This document shows positions 24,649-33,365 of a stretch of DNA of 36,332 nucleotides, one piece after another (position 1 is the first letter of the stretch; each line of letters begins with the position of its first letter). The DNA is taken from assembly GCF_003352835.1 (NCBI RefSeq), contig NZ_QLVD01000032.1, positions 155,886 to 192,217 on the forward strand, read 5' to 3'. The notes under the pieces were generated by a model. That model saw nothing but the letters and a program-made list of their open reading frames with translations. It did no database searches and had not been told where the DNA came from. The DNA is from Ornithinimicrobium murale (lineage in GTDB: Bacteria > Actinomycetota > Actinomycetes > Actinomycetales > Dermatophilaceae). Both the position numbers and the translations under genes were made by a program.

Positions 24649-25821
24649 ATGCCCGAACCATCGACAGTTGCTCTCTGGATCGTCCTGGCGCTGCTGGTCC
24701 TGTTCACGGCGGTGGCGATCAGCCGGGCGATCCGCATCGTCCCCCAGGCGACCGCCGTCATCGTCCAGCGGCTCGGGCGCTACAGCCGCACGCTGGATGC
24801 CGGGCTGCACTTCCTCATCCCGTTCATCGACAAGGTCCGCGCCACGGTGGACCTGCGCGAACAGGTGGTCTCCTTCCCCCCGCAGCCGGTGATCACCAGC
24901 GACAACCTGGTCGTCAGCATCGACACCGTCATCTACTTCCAGCCGACCGACCCCAAGGCCGCGACCTACGAGATCGCCAACTACATCCAGGGCATCGAGC
25001 AGCTCACCGTCACCACGCTCCGCAATGTCATCGGGTCCCTCGACCTGGAGCAAACGTTGACCAGCCGGGACCAGATCAACGGCCAGCTCCGTGGAGTGCT
25101 GGATGACGCGACGGGCCGCTGGGGCATCCGCGTCAACCGGGTCGAGCTCAAGGCGATCGACCCGCCCGCCAGCGTGCAGGACTCGATGGAGAAGCAGATG
25201 CGCGCCGAGCGCGACCGGCGTGCTGCGATCCTCAACGCCGAGGGTGTCAAGCAGAGCCAGATCCTCACCGCCGAGGGTGAGAAGCAGGCCCAGATCCTGC
25301 GCGCCGAGGGCACCGCGCAGGCCGCGATCCTGGAGTCGCAGGGTGAGGCGCGCGCGATCCTGCGCGTGTTCGACGCGATCCACAAGGGCAACCCGGACTC
25401 CAAGCTGCTGGCCTACCAGTACCTCCAGATGCTCCCGCAGATCGCCCAGGGCGAGTCCAACAAGATGTGGATCGTCCCGACCGAGCTGACCCAGGCGCTG
25501 CAGGGCATCGGGGCAGCGCTCGGCCCCCACACCCCGTCCGGCACCGGCGGCCTGGACGGCCCGCCCGTCGAGAGCCACGCACGGGACGACCACGACGACG
25601 CCGTCGAGGTGGAGGAGCCGTCCCTGGAGGACCCCGCCGAGGCGCTGCGGCGAGCACGTGCGGAGGCCGCGGGTGCCGCCAAGGAGGCGGAGGAGTCCAC
25701 CAGGTCCGTGCGCAGCCGTGGCGTTCGGCCGGATGCCCCACAGGCGGAGCCGGGTTCGCTGCCGGACGGGGGTCCCGCGCCCGTCGCAGAGCCGGAACGT
25801 CCGGACGAGCCGACGCAGTAG
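24649..25821 (+). CDS. SPFH/Band 7 (stomatin/slipin-like) protein
   Basis: 390 residues. An N-terminal membrane anchor (ALWIVLALLVLFTAVAISRAI) precedes the SPFH domain (about 30-200), with IVPQATAVIVQRLGRYSRTLDAGLHFLIPF and VNRVELKAIDPP. Next comes a repetitive coiled-coil region built from ILNAEGVKQSQ, ILTAEGEKQAQ and ILRAEGTAQAA units (about 200-235). An acidic, low-complexity C-terminal third follows. It should form oligomeric membrane scaffolds; a role in membrane protein quality control is known for relatives. AGGAGG precedes ATG 24649. Paired with the NfeD gene just upstream. Confidence 0.94.
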   Translation: MPEPSTVALWIVLALLVLFTAVAISRAIRIVPQATAVIVQRLGRYSRTLDAGLHFLIPFIDKVRATVDLREQVVSFPPQPVITSDNLVVSIDTVIYFQPTDPKAATYEIANYIQGIEQLTVTTLRNVIGSLDLEQTLTSRDQINGQLRGVLDDATGRWGIRVNRVELKAIDPPASVQDSMEKQMRAERDRRAAILNAEGVKQSQILTAEGEKQAQILRAEGTAQAAILESQGEARAILRVFDAIHKGNPDSKLLAYQYLQMLPQIAQGESNKMWIVPTELTQALQGIGAALGPHTPSGTGGLDGPPVESHARDDHDDAVEVEEPSLEDPAEALRRARAEAAGAAKEAEESTRSVRSRGVRPDAPQAEPGSLPDGGPAPVAEPERPDEPTQ

Positions 25822-26226
25822 CCGGTCGACATCACGAGTAGCCGGGCGGCGCCTCCAGTGGCCGGTGCCACCAGGAGCTGGTCCCACCAGGAGCTGATCG
25901 GCCTCACCAGGAGCTGATCGGCCTCACCAGGAGCCGTCCTTCTGCGTGTCGTGCACCGTGCTGGTATCGGTGTGGCGTGTCGGGTGCCAGAGCCCCGATG
26001 AGGCAACACCGGACCCGCACCACCTCCGTTGACTGTTGCCCGTCATGGCGACCTCGGGGCACTGGCCCACGCTGCGCTGGCCCACGCTGAACTGGCGCAG
26101 GCCCGCCGATTCCCGATCAGATGAAAGTTCTCGACCGGATCAGGGTGGAGTGCCACGGGCTGGGCGACCGGATCAGGGTGCAGCGCCACTGGCTGGGCAA
26201 CCGGGCCCACTCCGCCTGAGCCCCGA
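25822..26226. repeat. Gene-free stretch with three short direct-repeat families
   Basis: This stretch before argG holds no convincing gene. CACCAGGAGCTG-like units begin at 25869, 25885, 25905 and 25925 (steps of 16, 20 and 20 bases). CTGGCCCACGCTG is repeated at 15-base spacing near 26061 and 26076. CGACCGGATCAGGGTG starts at 26132 and 26165, part of a 33-base degenerate duplication. The units are tandem with no unique spacers, so it is not a CRISPR array. Confidence 0.75.
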
Positions 26227-27698
<1,472 letters not shown>

Positions 27699-27829
27699 TT
27701 CCGCAGGGTAGCGAGGTCTCGGACGCACGCTCAGCGACGTCGTGGCGGCTTCGTGGCAGTCCTCTGACGCCTCGGCAAGGCGTGCGACGGCCCCCGGGCG
27801 AGGCATGCAACGCCCACGCCCCCGGGGGT

Positions 27830-29113
27830 CTACCAGAGGCCTGTCCCGTTCAGCACGGGCGGGAGCCCGGAAGTGCTGAACGGCACGGCCGGGCGCACCT
27901 CGGCGCGGTGACCGGGTCCCGGAGTCGGCGTCTCCTCCTGGACCGTCCTTGGCGGGGGCGGCGATGCGGAGGCGTCTGGAGTGGTCAGGTTGCCCTGTCG
28001 CGGGCTGCTGGCCCCCACCGGGCGGTCCTCCAGGGCGTCGCTGATCGCGGCGAAGACCTGGTGGGTCTCGATGAGGAACGCGTCGTGACCGTAGGGGGAG
28101 GTCACGGTCACCAGGCCCCGGCAGGACGGGGACCGAGCAATCCGTTCGCCCTCGGCCGGGGTGAACAGCCGATCGCTGTCGACCACCACGACCGTGAGGT
28201 CTGCCGTGAGCCGACGCAGAGCCGCCTCGACACCCCCACGGTCACGTCCGATGTCGTGCCGGTTCATCACCTCGGTCAGGGCGACATAGCTATTGGCGTC
28301 GAAGCGCCGGGCCAGCTTCTGGCCGTGGTGCTCCAGATAAGACTGCACCGCGAACCGGCCACCTGACAACGGGTCCTCGCCCTCCTGGGCTGCGGTGCCG
28401 AACCGGTCCTCCAGCTCGACCGGACTGCGGTAGGTCGCGTGCGCGATCTGGCGGGCGACCTCCAGCCCCTGGCGGGGTCCAGGCCCGGGGTAGTAGTCCC
28501 CGCGGTGGTAGTTCGGGTCGTGGGTGATCGCGAACAGTTGCGGTGTGGCCCAAGCGATTTGATCGGCGGACGCGACCGCGGAGGTGGCGATCGGCATACA
28601 GCGTCTGACCCGACCCGGCAGGGTCACGGCCCACTCCAGGGCCCGCATGCCGCCCATCGACCCACCGATCACGGCCGCGAAGGTGTGGATGCCCAGCCGG
28701 TCGGCCAACATGGCCTCGGCGCGCACCTGGTCCCGGACCGTCAGTCGAGGGAAGAGGGATCCCCAGGGGCGACCGTCCGGACCCGGCGAGGACGGTCCGG
28801 TGGACCCACGTGACCCGCCGAGCACATTGGGTGCGATGACGAAGTAGCGGTCGGTGTCCAGGGCCCGCCCGGGGCCGATCAGGCCGGGCCACCACCCGGG
28901 GGTCGGACTGTCCGGTCCGGCGGGACCCTCCACGTGGGAGTCCCCGGTGAGCGCGTGGAGCACCAGCACGGCGTTGTCCCTGGCCTCGTTGAGCCGTCCC
29001 CACGTCTCGTAGGCCATTCGCACGCCGGGAAGGTTCTCCCCGGACTCCAGGAGCAGGTCACCGACGGGGAGCGTGTGTCGTCGGCTGCCGGACCGGACAG
29101 TGTCTGAGGTCAT
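27830..29113 (-). CDS. metX: Homoserine O-acetyltransferase
   Basis: 427 residues. Transfers acetyl from acetyl-CoA to homoserine, making the substrate for MetY next door. An alpha/beta-hydrolase fold with nucleophile Ser152 in IGGSMGG, the acid in VVVDSDRLFTP and the His in SPYGHDAFLIE. Family stretches LVLHALTGDSHVEG and VIAPNVLGGSRGSTGP are intact. After the usual end (about residue 358) there is an extra, Pro/Ser/Thr-rich tail of about 69 residues. The DNA of that tail contains a hairpin, so the tail may be a read-through of a terminator region. The gene begins 21 bases after the metY stop; AAGGAG lies about 14 bases before ATG 29113, further than ideal. Confidence 0.95.
   Translation of the reverse strand: MTSDTVRSGSRRHTLPVGDLLLESGENLPGVRMAYETWGRLNEARDNAVLVLHALTGDSHVEGPAGPDSPTPGWWPGLIGPGRALDTDRYFVIAPNVLGGSRGSTGPSSPGPDGRPWGSLFPRLTVRDQVRAEAMLADRLGIHTFAAVIGGSMGGMRALEWAVTLPGRVRRCMPIATSAVASADQIAWATPQLFAITHDPNYHRGDYYPGPGPRQGLEVARQIAHATYRSPVELEDRFGTAAQEGEDPLSGGRFAVQSYLEHHGQKLARRFDANSYVALTEVMNRHDIGRDRGGVEAALRRLTADLTVVVVDSDRLFTPAEGERIARSPSCRGLVTVTSPYGHDAFLIETHQVFAAISDALEDRPVGASSPRQGNLTTPDASASPPPPRTVQEETPTPGPGHRAEVRPAVPFSTSGLPPVLNGTGLW
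27846..27883. terminator. Hairpin between argG and metX, inside the metX 3' end
   Basis: CCGTTCAGCAC (27846-27856) and GTGCTGAACGG (27873-27883) are perfect 11-base inverted repeats with a GGGC/GCCC pairing in the 16-base loop. There is no T-run. It could end both convergent transcripts, but it lies before the metX stop, not after it. Confidence 0.55.
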
Positions 29114-29134
29114 CTCGCTGGTCAGAGCTCCTTC

Positions 29135-30451
29135 TCAGAGGCCCTTGGCGGCCCGGAACCCCGTCTCCAGGTCAGCGATGATGTCGTCGATGTGCTCGAG
29201 GCCCACCGCCAGACGCACCAGGCCCGGAGTGACACCGGCAGCGGCCAGGGCCTCCTCGTTGAGCTGTCGGTGCGTCGTGGAGGCCGGGTGGATGACCAGG
29301 GAGCGCACGTCGCCGATGTTGGCGACATTGGAGTGCAGCTCAAGGGCGGAGACGAACGCCTTCCCGGCCTCGAGGCCTCCGGCGATCTCGAAGGCGAGCA
29401 CAGCACCGGCACCCTCTGGCAGATACTTCTGCGCCAGCTCGTAGGACGGGTGGCCGGGCAGGCCGGCGTAGCTGACCGAGACGACCTGCTCCTGTTCGAG
29501 CAACCAGTTGGCCACCTTCTGCGCGTTGGCGACGTGACGCTCGACCCGCAGGGACAGGGTCTCGATGCCCTGCGCGATGAGGAAGGCGTTGAACGGTGAG
29601 ATCGCCGGGCCCAGGTCACGCAGCAGCGTCACGCGGGCCCGCAGGATGTAGGAGAGGTTGGTGCCGCCGAAGATCTCGTTGCCGACGCCGAGGTCCTTGC
29701 CGAACGTCAGCCCGTGGTAACCCTCATCTGGCTCGTTGAAGTGCGGGAACTTCTCCGGGTGCTGCGCGTAGTCGAAGTTGCCGCTGTCGACGATCACGCC
29801 GCCGATCGAGGTGCCGTGGCCGCCGAGGTACTTGGTGGCTGAGTGCACGATGATGTCCGCGCCGTGCTCGAAGGGGCGGGTCAGGTAGGGGGTGGCGACG
29901 GTGTTGTCGATGATCAGCGGCACGCCGACCTCGTGCGCCACGTCTGCGATCGCGCGGACGTCCAGCACCAGACCGCTCGGGTTGGCGATGCTCTCACCGA
30001 AGTAGGCGCGGGTGCGTTCGTTGGACGCGGCACGCCAGGACTCTGGGTCGGTCGGGTCCTCCACAAACGTCACGTCGATGCCCAGGCGCGGCAGGGTCTG
30101 GGCGAACAGGTTCTGCGTCCCGCCGTAGAGGCTCGGCGAGGCGACGAGATGGTCACCGGCCTGGGCGACATTGAGGATCGAGAGGGTGGAGGCGGACTGC
30201 CCGCTGGCCAGCAGCAGGGCTCCGACGCCGCCTTCGAGGTCGGCGATGCGGGCCTCGACGACCTCGGTCGTCGGGTTGCCGATGCGGGTGTAGATCGGGC
30301 CGAGGTCCTCCAGGTTGAACCGTGCGGCGGCCACGTCGGCGTTGTCGAAGACGAACGAGGTGGTCTGGTAGATCGGCAGTGCCCGAGCACCTGTTGCGGC
30401 GTCCGGGGTCTGGCCGGCGTGGATCTGTCGGGTGGCAAAGGACCAGGTCAT
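29135..30451 (-). CDS. metY: O-acetylhomoserine sulfhydrylase
   Basis: 438-residue PLP enzyme of the Cys/Met metabolism family; makes homocysteine directly from O-acetylhomoserine and sulfide. It starts FATRQIHAGQTPD and has TSFVFDNADVAAARF, ASGQSA, IIDNTVATPYLTRPFEHGADI and the PLP lysine in HSATKYLGGHGTSIGG. The length and the GLTFGKDLG insert separate it from shorter MetB/MetC types. I choose ATG 30451, with GGAG seven bases upstream, over an upstream in-frame TTG at 30463. It is transcribed ahead of metX, behind a 5' leader of about 315 bases carrying a SAM-IV riboswitch and a Cys-Cys upstream ORF. Confidence 0.95.
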   Translation of the reverse strand: MTWSFATRQIHAGQTPDAATGARALPIYQTTSFVFDNADVAAARFNLEDLGPIYTRIGNPTTEVVEARIADLEGGVGALLLASGQSASTLSILNVAQAGDHLVASPSLYGGTQNLFAQTLPRLGIDVTFVEDPTDPESWRAASNERTRAYFGESIANPSGLVLDVRAIADVAHEVGVPLIIDNTVATPYLTRPFEHGADIIVHSATKYLGGHGTSIGGVIVDSGNFDYAQHPEKFPHFNEPDEGYHGLTFGKDLGVGNEIFGGTNLSYILRARVTLLRDLGPAISPFNAFLIAQGIETLSLRVERHVANAQKVANWLLEQEQVVSVSYAGLPGHPSYELAQKYLPEGAGAVLAFEIAGGLEAGKAFVSALELHSNVANIGDVRSLVIHPASTTHRQLNEEALAAAGVTPGLVRLAVGLEHIDDIIADLETGFRAAKGL

Positions 30452-30525
30452 GGTGTGCTCCAAGGGTTTTCAGGGGTGCGCGGAAGCGCGCAGAGGCAAG
30501 GGGTAGTGGGGCGCGGTGGGCGCCG

Positions 30526-30577
30526 GCTGAGTCCGGTGGAGGGTGCCCAGGACGGGTAGGAACCTCAGGGACTCAGC
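30526..30577 (-). promoter_or_regulatory. Leader hairpin overlapping the upstream-ORF stop
   Basis: In the metY leader, GCTGAGTCC (RNA 5' arm, 30577-30569) can pair perfectly with GGACTCAGC (30534-30526), nine base pairs around a 34-base loop. The 5' arm contains the TGA of the short Cys-Cys ORF. A ribosome terminating there would cover the arm; one stalled earlier at the Cys codons would leave it free. Confidence 0.55.
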
Positions 30578-30602
30578 GGTTGGGCATTCGACAACAGGTC
30601 AC
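30573..30602 (-). CDS. Cys-Cys leader peptide (upstream ORF of metY)
   Basis: Ten codons, GTG ACC TGT TGT CGA then ATG CCC AAC CGC TGA, would encode MTCCRMPNR. AAGGAG (30615-30610) lies seven bases before the GTG, ideal spacing, although no protein of this size would otherwise be expected in the leader. Two adjacent Cys codons early in a tiny ORF, ahead of a sulfur amino acid operon, match the pattern of cysteine-responsive attenuator peptides reported in mycobacteria. It lies between the SAM-IV riboswitch and metY. The stop forms part of a hairpin arm. A second overlapping frame (ATG 30614, 17 residues, also with CC) has no clear Shine-Dalgarno and is less likely. Confidence 0.6.
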   Translation of the reverse strand: MTCCRMPNR

Positions 30603-30686
30603 AGCAGCGCTCCTTCATGCGTCACTGGGGCCTATCGGTCGACAGGCCCGCGCTTGCGGAGCGTGGCTGCGTTGCCGCGTCCGCCG

Positions 30687-30766
30687 GGTCATCACCCGGG
30701 GCACCCCACCGCGAGTGGAGGGTTGCCGCCCAACGAGCCGGGGCTTGGCGTTGGGACTCATGACCT
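30687..30766 (-). ncRNA. SAM-IV riboswitch (core) in the metY-metX leader
   Basis: Read on the minus strand, the core runs GGTCATGAG, then CGCCAAGCCCCGGCTCGTTG, GGCGGCAACCCTCCACT, GCGGTGGGGTGCCCCGGGTG and ATGACC. GGTCAT/ATGACC close the P1 stem. The AAGCCCCGGCU and GGCAACCCUCCA elements and GGGGUGCCCCGGGUGAUGACC are hallmarks of the SAM-IV class, found mainly in actinobacteria. It begins at the predicted transcription start and should lower metY-metX expression when S-adenosylmethionine is high. Class-specific 3' elements probably extend towards 30627, where GGGCCT/AGGCCC forms a hairpin (30648-30627). Confidence 0.9.
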
Positions 30767-30772
30767 GCAGTA

Positions 30773-30801
30773 GTTGTATCAGACATTTCGACCGAGTTCA
30801 A
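30773..30801 (-). promoter_or_regulatory. metY-metX promoter (extended -10)
   Basis: TTGAAC (30801-30796), a 17-base spacer and TACAAC (30778-30773) preceded by TGA (extended -10). Transcription should begin near 30766, immediately at the first base of the riboswitch P1 stem, which supports both calls. Confidence 0.7.
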
Positions 30802-30918
30802 TGCGGTCACGGGGCACATCGGAGGCATCAAATCGAAGAGTCTGCGATGGTATGCGGAGGCTACCGTTGATCCTGAGGGCTCCCTTCAGTTCTGAGGTTG
30901 ACTAGGTAGCGTCTGGGC

Positions 30919-31164
30919 ATGGCAACCGATGGCCCACCCGACGGCCGTTCCGCGATCGTCCGAGCCTTCGACCGGTGGCCCAAGCCGGTGCGCGTGGTGA
31001 TCTTCGCCCTGGCCGTGTCCTTCGCGCTCGTGATGGTGATCAGCTTCGCGGCGCAGGGGCGCTGGGGCATGGTCGTGCTGTGGGTCATCATCACCGCGGT
31101 GTGGGGGATGGTCGCGCTGGTGCGGTTGGCCGAGGCCCATCGCCACGAACTCGACGGCCGGTGA
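30919..31164 (+). CDS. Small membrane protein
   Basis: 81 residues: a polar head (ATDGPPDGRSAIVRAFDRWPKPVR), two helices (VVIFALAVSFALVMVISFAA, about 26-45, and GMVVLWVIITAVWGMVALVRL, about 50-70) and a charged tail. Not recognised as a named family. ATG 30919 is exactly six bases after TAGCGT (30907-30912) and has no Shine-Dalgarno, suggesting leaderless expression. It is divergent from the metY leader; the 117 bases between 30802 and 30918 hold no other recognised element. Confidence 0.75.
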   Translation: MATDGPPDGRSAIVRAFDRWPKPVRVVIFALAVSFALVMVISFAAQGRWGMVVLWVIITAVWGMVALVRLAEAHRHELDGR

Positions 31165-31250
31165 CGACGAATCCCCGCGTCGTCACCGGCCGTCCGGCAG
31201 CCGCCAGCCTGTGCCCGAGGCGGCGGGCGGGCTCGCGCCCGCGATTGGTC

Positions 31251-31715
31251 CTAGCGATCCAGTTCCGGGTCGTCGTCACCGCGCCGCACCAGGGCAGCAA
31301 GGCCGACCAGCACCAGCAGGACGCCTAGCCCGATCAGGGCTAACGGGCCGGTGCGGTCCCACTCCAGTGACACTTCGGTGAACTCCACGACGAGGGCACC
31401 CCCTGCGACCACCAGACAGACCAGCCCGAGCGCGATCGTGCTCCAGGACGGACCCTTCGGCCGAGGGAGCGTGCGGGGCTCCTCGGTGGGACCGAGGCGG
31501 TCCTCCTCCGCCGGCCAGGCCGTCTGGCGGCCGCTGTCGAAACTCCTCGTGGTCTCGTGTCCAGAAGCACTGTCGAAATCGCTGCTGTCGAAACTCCGCG
31601 TGGTCTCGTGTCCAGTAGCGCTGTCGTGGTTGCTGCTGTCAACGGCCCCGTTGTCGAAGGCCTCAGTGTCGTCGGAGTTCGGGTGCTCAGAGTTGTCGTC
31701 GCGATAGGTGCTCAT
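31251..31715 (-). CDS. Membrane protein with 17-residue repeats, partner of PspC
   Basis: 154 residues. The first 70 are acidic and low-complexity, with a 17-residue unit repeated twice (HETTRSFDSSDFDS, then HETTRSFDSGRQT; 51 bases apart in DNA). Two helices follow: TIALGLVCLVVAGGALVVEF and GPLALIGLGVLLVLVGLAALV, then a charged end. No named family is recognised. ATG 31715 overlaps the stop of the PspC gene as ATGA, so it is translated with PspC and probably belongs to the same envelope-stress module. Confidence 0.8.
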   Translation of the reverse strand: MSTYRDDNSEHPNSDDTEAFDNGAVDSSNHDSATGHETTRSFDSSDFDSASGHETTRSFDSGRQTAWPAEEDRLGPTEEPRTLPRPKGPSWSTIALGLVCLVVAGGALVVEFTEVSLEWDRTGPLALIGLGVLLVLVGLAALVRRGDDDPELDR

Positions 31716-33241
31716 CGGTCGCTGCCTTTCAGAAGGATCTCGCCGAAGCCCACACGGGCATCGATGACCAGGTCGACCGGGCCGTCTCCGATCACGATGT
31801 TGTCGTTCACATTGATGCCTCCGACGTAGGTGGAAGGGCCCCGGTGGTCGCGGACCACGCCGCCGGCGGTGCCTGCGTCGATCTGCACAGTGAGGTTTTC
31901 GGGCACATCGATCACCAACTGGCCGAAGCTGACGCTGACCGAGACCGACTCCCCATCCAGATCGTCGGGGGAGAGGCCATCCAGCTCGAGGGTGCCGGTG
32001 CCGGCCCCGAGACGGTAGGGCGTCTCGCGCTCAAGTTCGGCCACAGTCTGCGGGGACCACGTGTAGTCACCCATCCTCCCGGAGGGCACCAGGTGGTCTG
32101 CCATCGGCAGAAAGAGCGCCGTGCTGACGAGGGCGACGATGGCCAGGAAGCCCGGGAAGCCGGAAGTCCGACCCGCGAGCCCGAGGAGCAGGACGGTCAG
32201 GCCCAGTGCGCCGAGTGCGCCGGCGAAGGCGAGGAGCAGCGGGTTCCCGGGCAGGTCGTAGTCGGTGGCTGCCCAGTAGAGACCGCCGCTGACGGCGAGG
32301 GCCAGGCCGGTGCCCAGCAAGGTCCCAGCGGCCCCCGCGGAGCGGCGTGCGGGCCGCTTGGGCGGTTTCGGCTGCCGGGGGCGAGGGGCCGAAGGAGGCG
32401 TTGAGCCGGGGGGTTGTGCGGCTCCGTGGCCAGGGGTCCATGCGGTCTCACCTGCCGGCCAGGCGGTTTCACCCGCCGACCAGGCACTCTCACCCGTCGA
32501 CCAGGCATGCTCACCCGTCGACCAGGCATGCTCACCCGTAGACGAGGCACTCTCACCCGACGAGGTGCTCGCATGTGCCGACGAGGTGCTGACACCGGTT
32601 GACCACGCGCTGTCACCAGCAGGCCGGGCAGTGTCACCAGGAGACCAGGCCGTGGCCCCTGACTGTGTCGGCCAGGTGGGCTCGCCGGCTCCGGTGGTCT
32701 CCGAAGGGTTCGACACCGGAGGAGGTGGAGCTGCGGCACGGACCTGCCGTCCGTAGAAGCCGGGGTCAGGGCGGCTCCTCCACTCCGACCACAGCCAGGC
32801 GACCCCGCCGATCAGCAGGACCAGCCCCAACAATCCCCAGAAGAAGTTGCCGGCCCAGAGGCCGCCAGCGAACCACCCGCCGCCGAACCAGCCGAACGTG
32901 CCGAAGATGCTGAGGACCGTGGCGACCAGGAGCACGACAGACCCGGCCTCACCGTGGCGCAGGGCTTCCTCGAGGTGCACCTTCTCGTCGGTGTCCGGCA
33001 CCAGGAGCCAAGCCGCGAGGTAGGCGAGGATGCCCAGCCCCAGCGCGAGGCCGAGGACTGCGAACAGTGCCCGGATGACGAGCGGGTCGAGACCGAGGCG
33101 GGTCGCGAGTCCGGCGCAGACGCCACCGATCCAGCCGTCGTCCGAGCGGCGCATGTCGATGCGTCGGAGCCCGTCCAGGAAGGTGTCGGTGCCGTTGGGG
33201 CGGCGGCTGCCGGTCTGTGGGCCGCCCGGTGTCTGTGTCAT
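31712..33241 (-). CDS. PspC-domain membrane protein with octapeptide repeats and C-terminal beta domain
   Basis: 509 residues. An N-terminal PspC domain (about 30-85: SDDGWIGGVCAGLATRLG, ALFAVLGLALGLGILAYLAAWLLVPD) is followed by more helices (105-155). A cytoplasmic or linker segment (about 205-280) is built of Ala-Trp-Ser-x-Gly-Glu octapeptides (24-base period in DNA). A second helix set (300-390) and a C-terminal beta-rich domain (SVSVSFGQLVIDVPENLTVQIDAGTAGG) then follow, like the LiaF-type/Toastrack cell-wall-stress domains. Relatives sense or respond to envelope stress. ATG 33241 faces the divergent kinase gene across a 124-base control region. Confidence 0.87.
   Translation of the reverse strand: MTQTPGGPQTGSRRPNGTDTFLDGLRRIDMRRSDDGWIGGVCAGLATRLGLDPLVIRALFAVLGLALGLGILAYLAAWLLVPDTDEKVHLEEALRHGEAGSVVLLVATVLSIFGTFGWFGGGWFAGGLWAGNFFWGLLGLVLLIGGVAWLWSEWRSRPDPGFYGRQVRAAAPPPPVSNPSETTGAGEPTWPTQSGATAWSPGDTARPAGDSAWSTGVSTSSAHASTSSGESASSTGEHAWSTGEHAWSTGESAWSAGETAWPAGETAWTPGHGAAQPPGSTPPSAPRPRQPKPPKRPARRSAGAAGTLLGTGLALAVSGGLYWAATDYDLPGNPLLLAFAGALGALGLTVLLLGLAGRTSGFPGFLAIVALVSTALFLPMADHLVPSGRMGDYTWSPQTVAELERETPYRLGAGTGTLELDGLSPDDLDGESVSVSVSFGQLVIDVPENLTVQIDAGTAGGVVRDHRGPSTYVGGINVNDNIVIGDGPVDLVIDARVGFGEILLKGSDR
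32450..32640. repeat. 24-bp coding repeats in the pspC-like gene
   Basis: Degenerate 24-base units such as CTCACCCGTCGACCAGGCA follow each other through this part. They encode octapeptides of the form AWSTGEHA/AWSTGESA. The period is a multiple of three, so the frame is kept. Confidence 0.85.
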
Positions 33242-33284
33242 GACTCCATCGTCGTCGCCCGGCGCCGTGCCCGCTATGCGGGTC

Positions 33285-33314
33285 GACCCTGAGTTGACCC
33301 TGACCCGTCCCTGA
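33285..33314. promoter_or_regulatory. Three 11-bp-phased direct repeats in the psp divergent promoter
   Basis: GACCCTGA (33285-33292), GACCCTGA (33296-33303) and GTCCCTGA (33307-33314) recur every 11 bases, about one helical turn, so all lie on one DNA face. A small dyad CCCGC-TAT-GCGGG (33271-33283) lies beside them. They sit between pspC and the kinase/regulator genes and are candidate sites for the LuxR-type regulator. Confidence 0.55.
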
Positions 33315-33365
33315 ACAACTCCGCCAACGATGCGCCGGCGCGGTGTCCTGGGGGAGGATGGACGG

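Noticed and set aside
24040..25887. 615-codon minus-strand frame across the NfeD and SPFH genes
   Set aside because: Both plus-strand genes have clear domains and Shine-Dalgarno sites; the frame is a high-GC antisense shadow of low-complexity composition.
25869..25938. CRISPR array before argG
   Set aside because: Units of 16 to 20 bases abut one another without unique spacers.
30562..30614. Alternative 17-codon leader ORF (ATG 30614, also with Cys-Cys)
   Set aside because: It has no clear Shine-Dalgarno and would hide the AAGGAG that serves the shorter ORF; kept only as a fallback.
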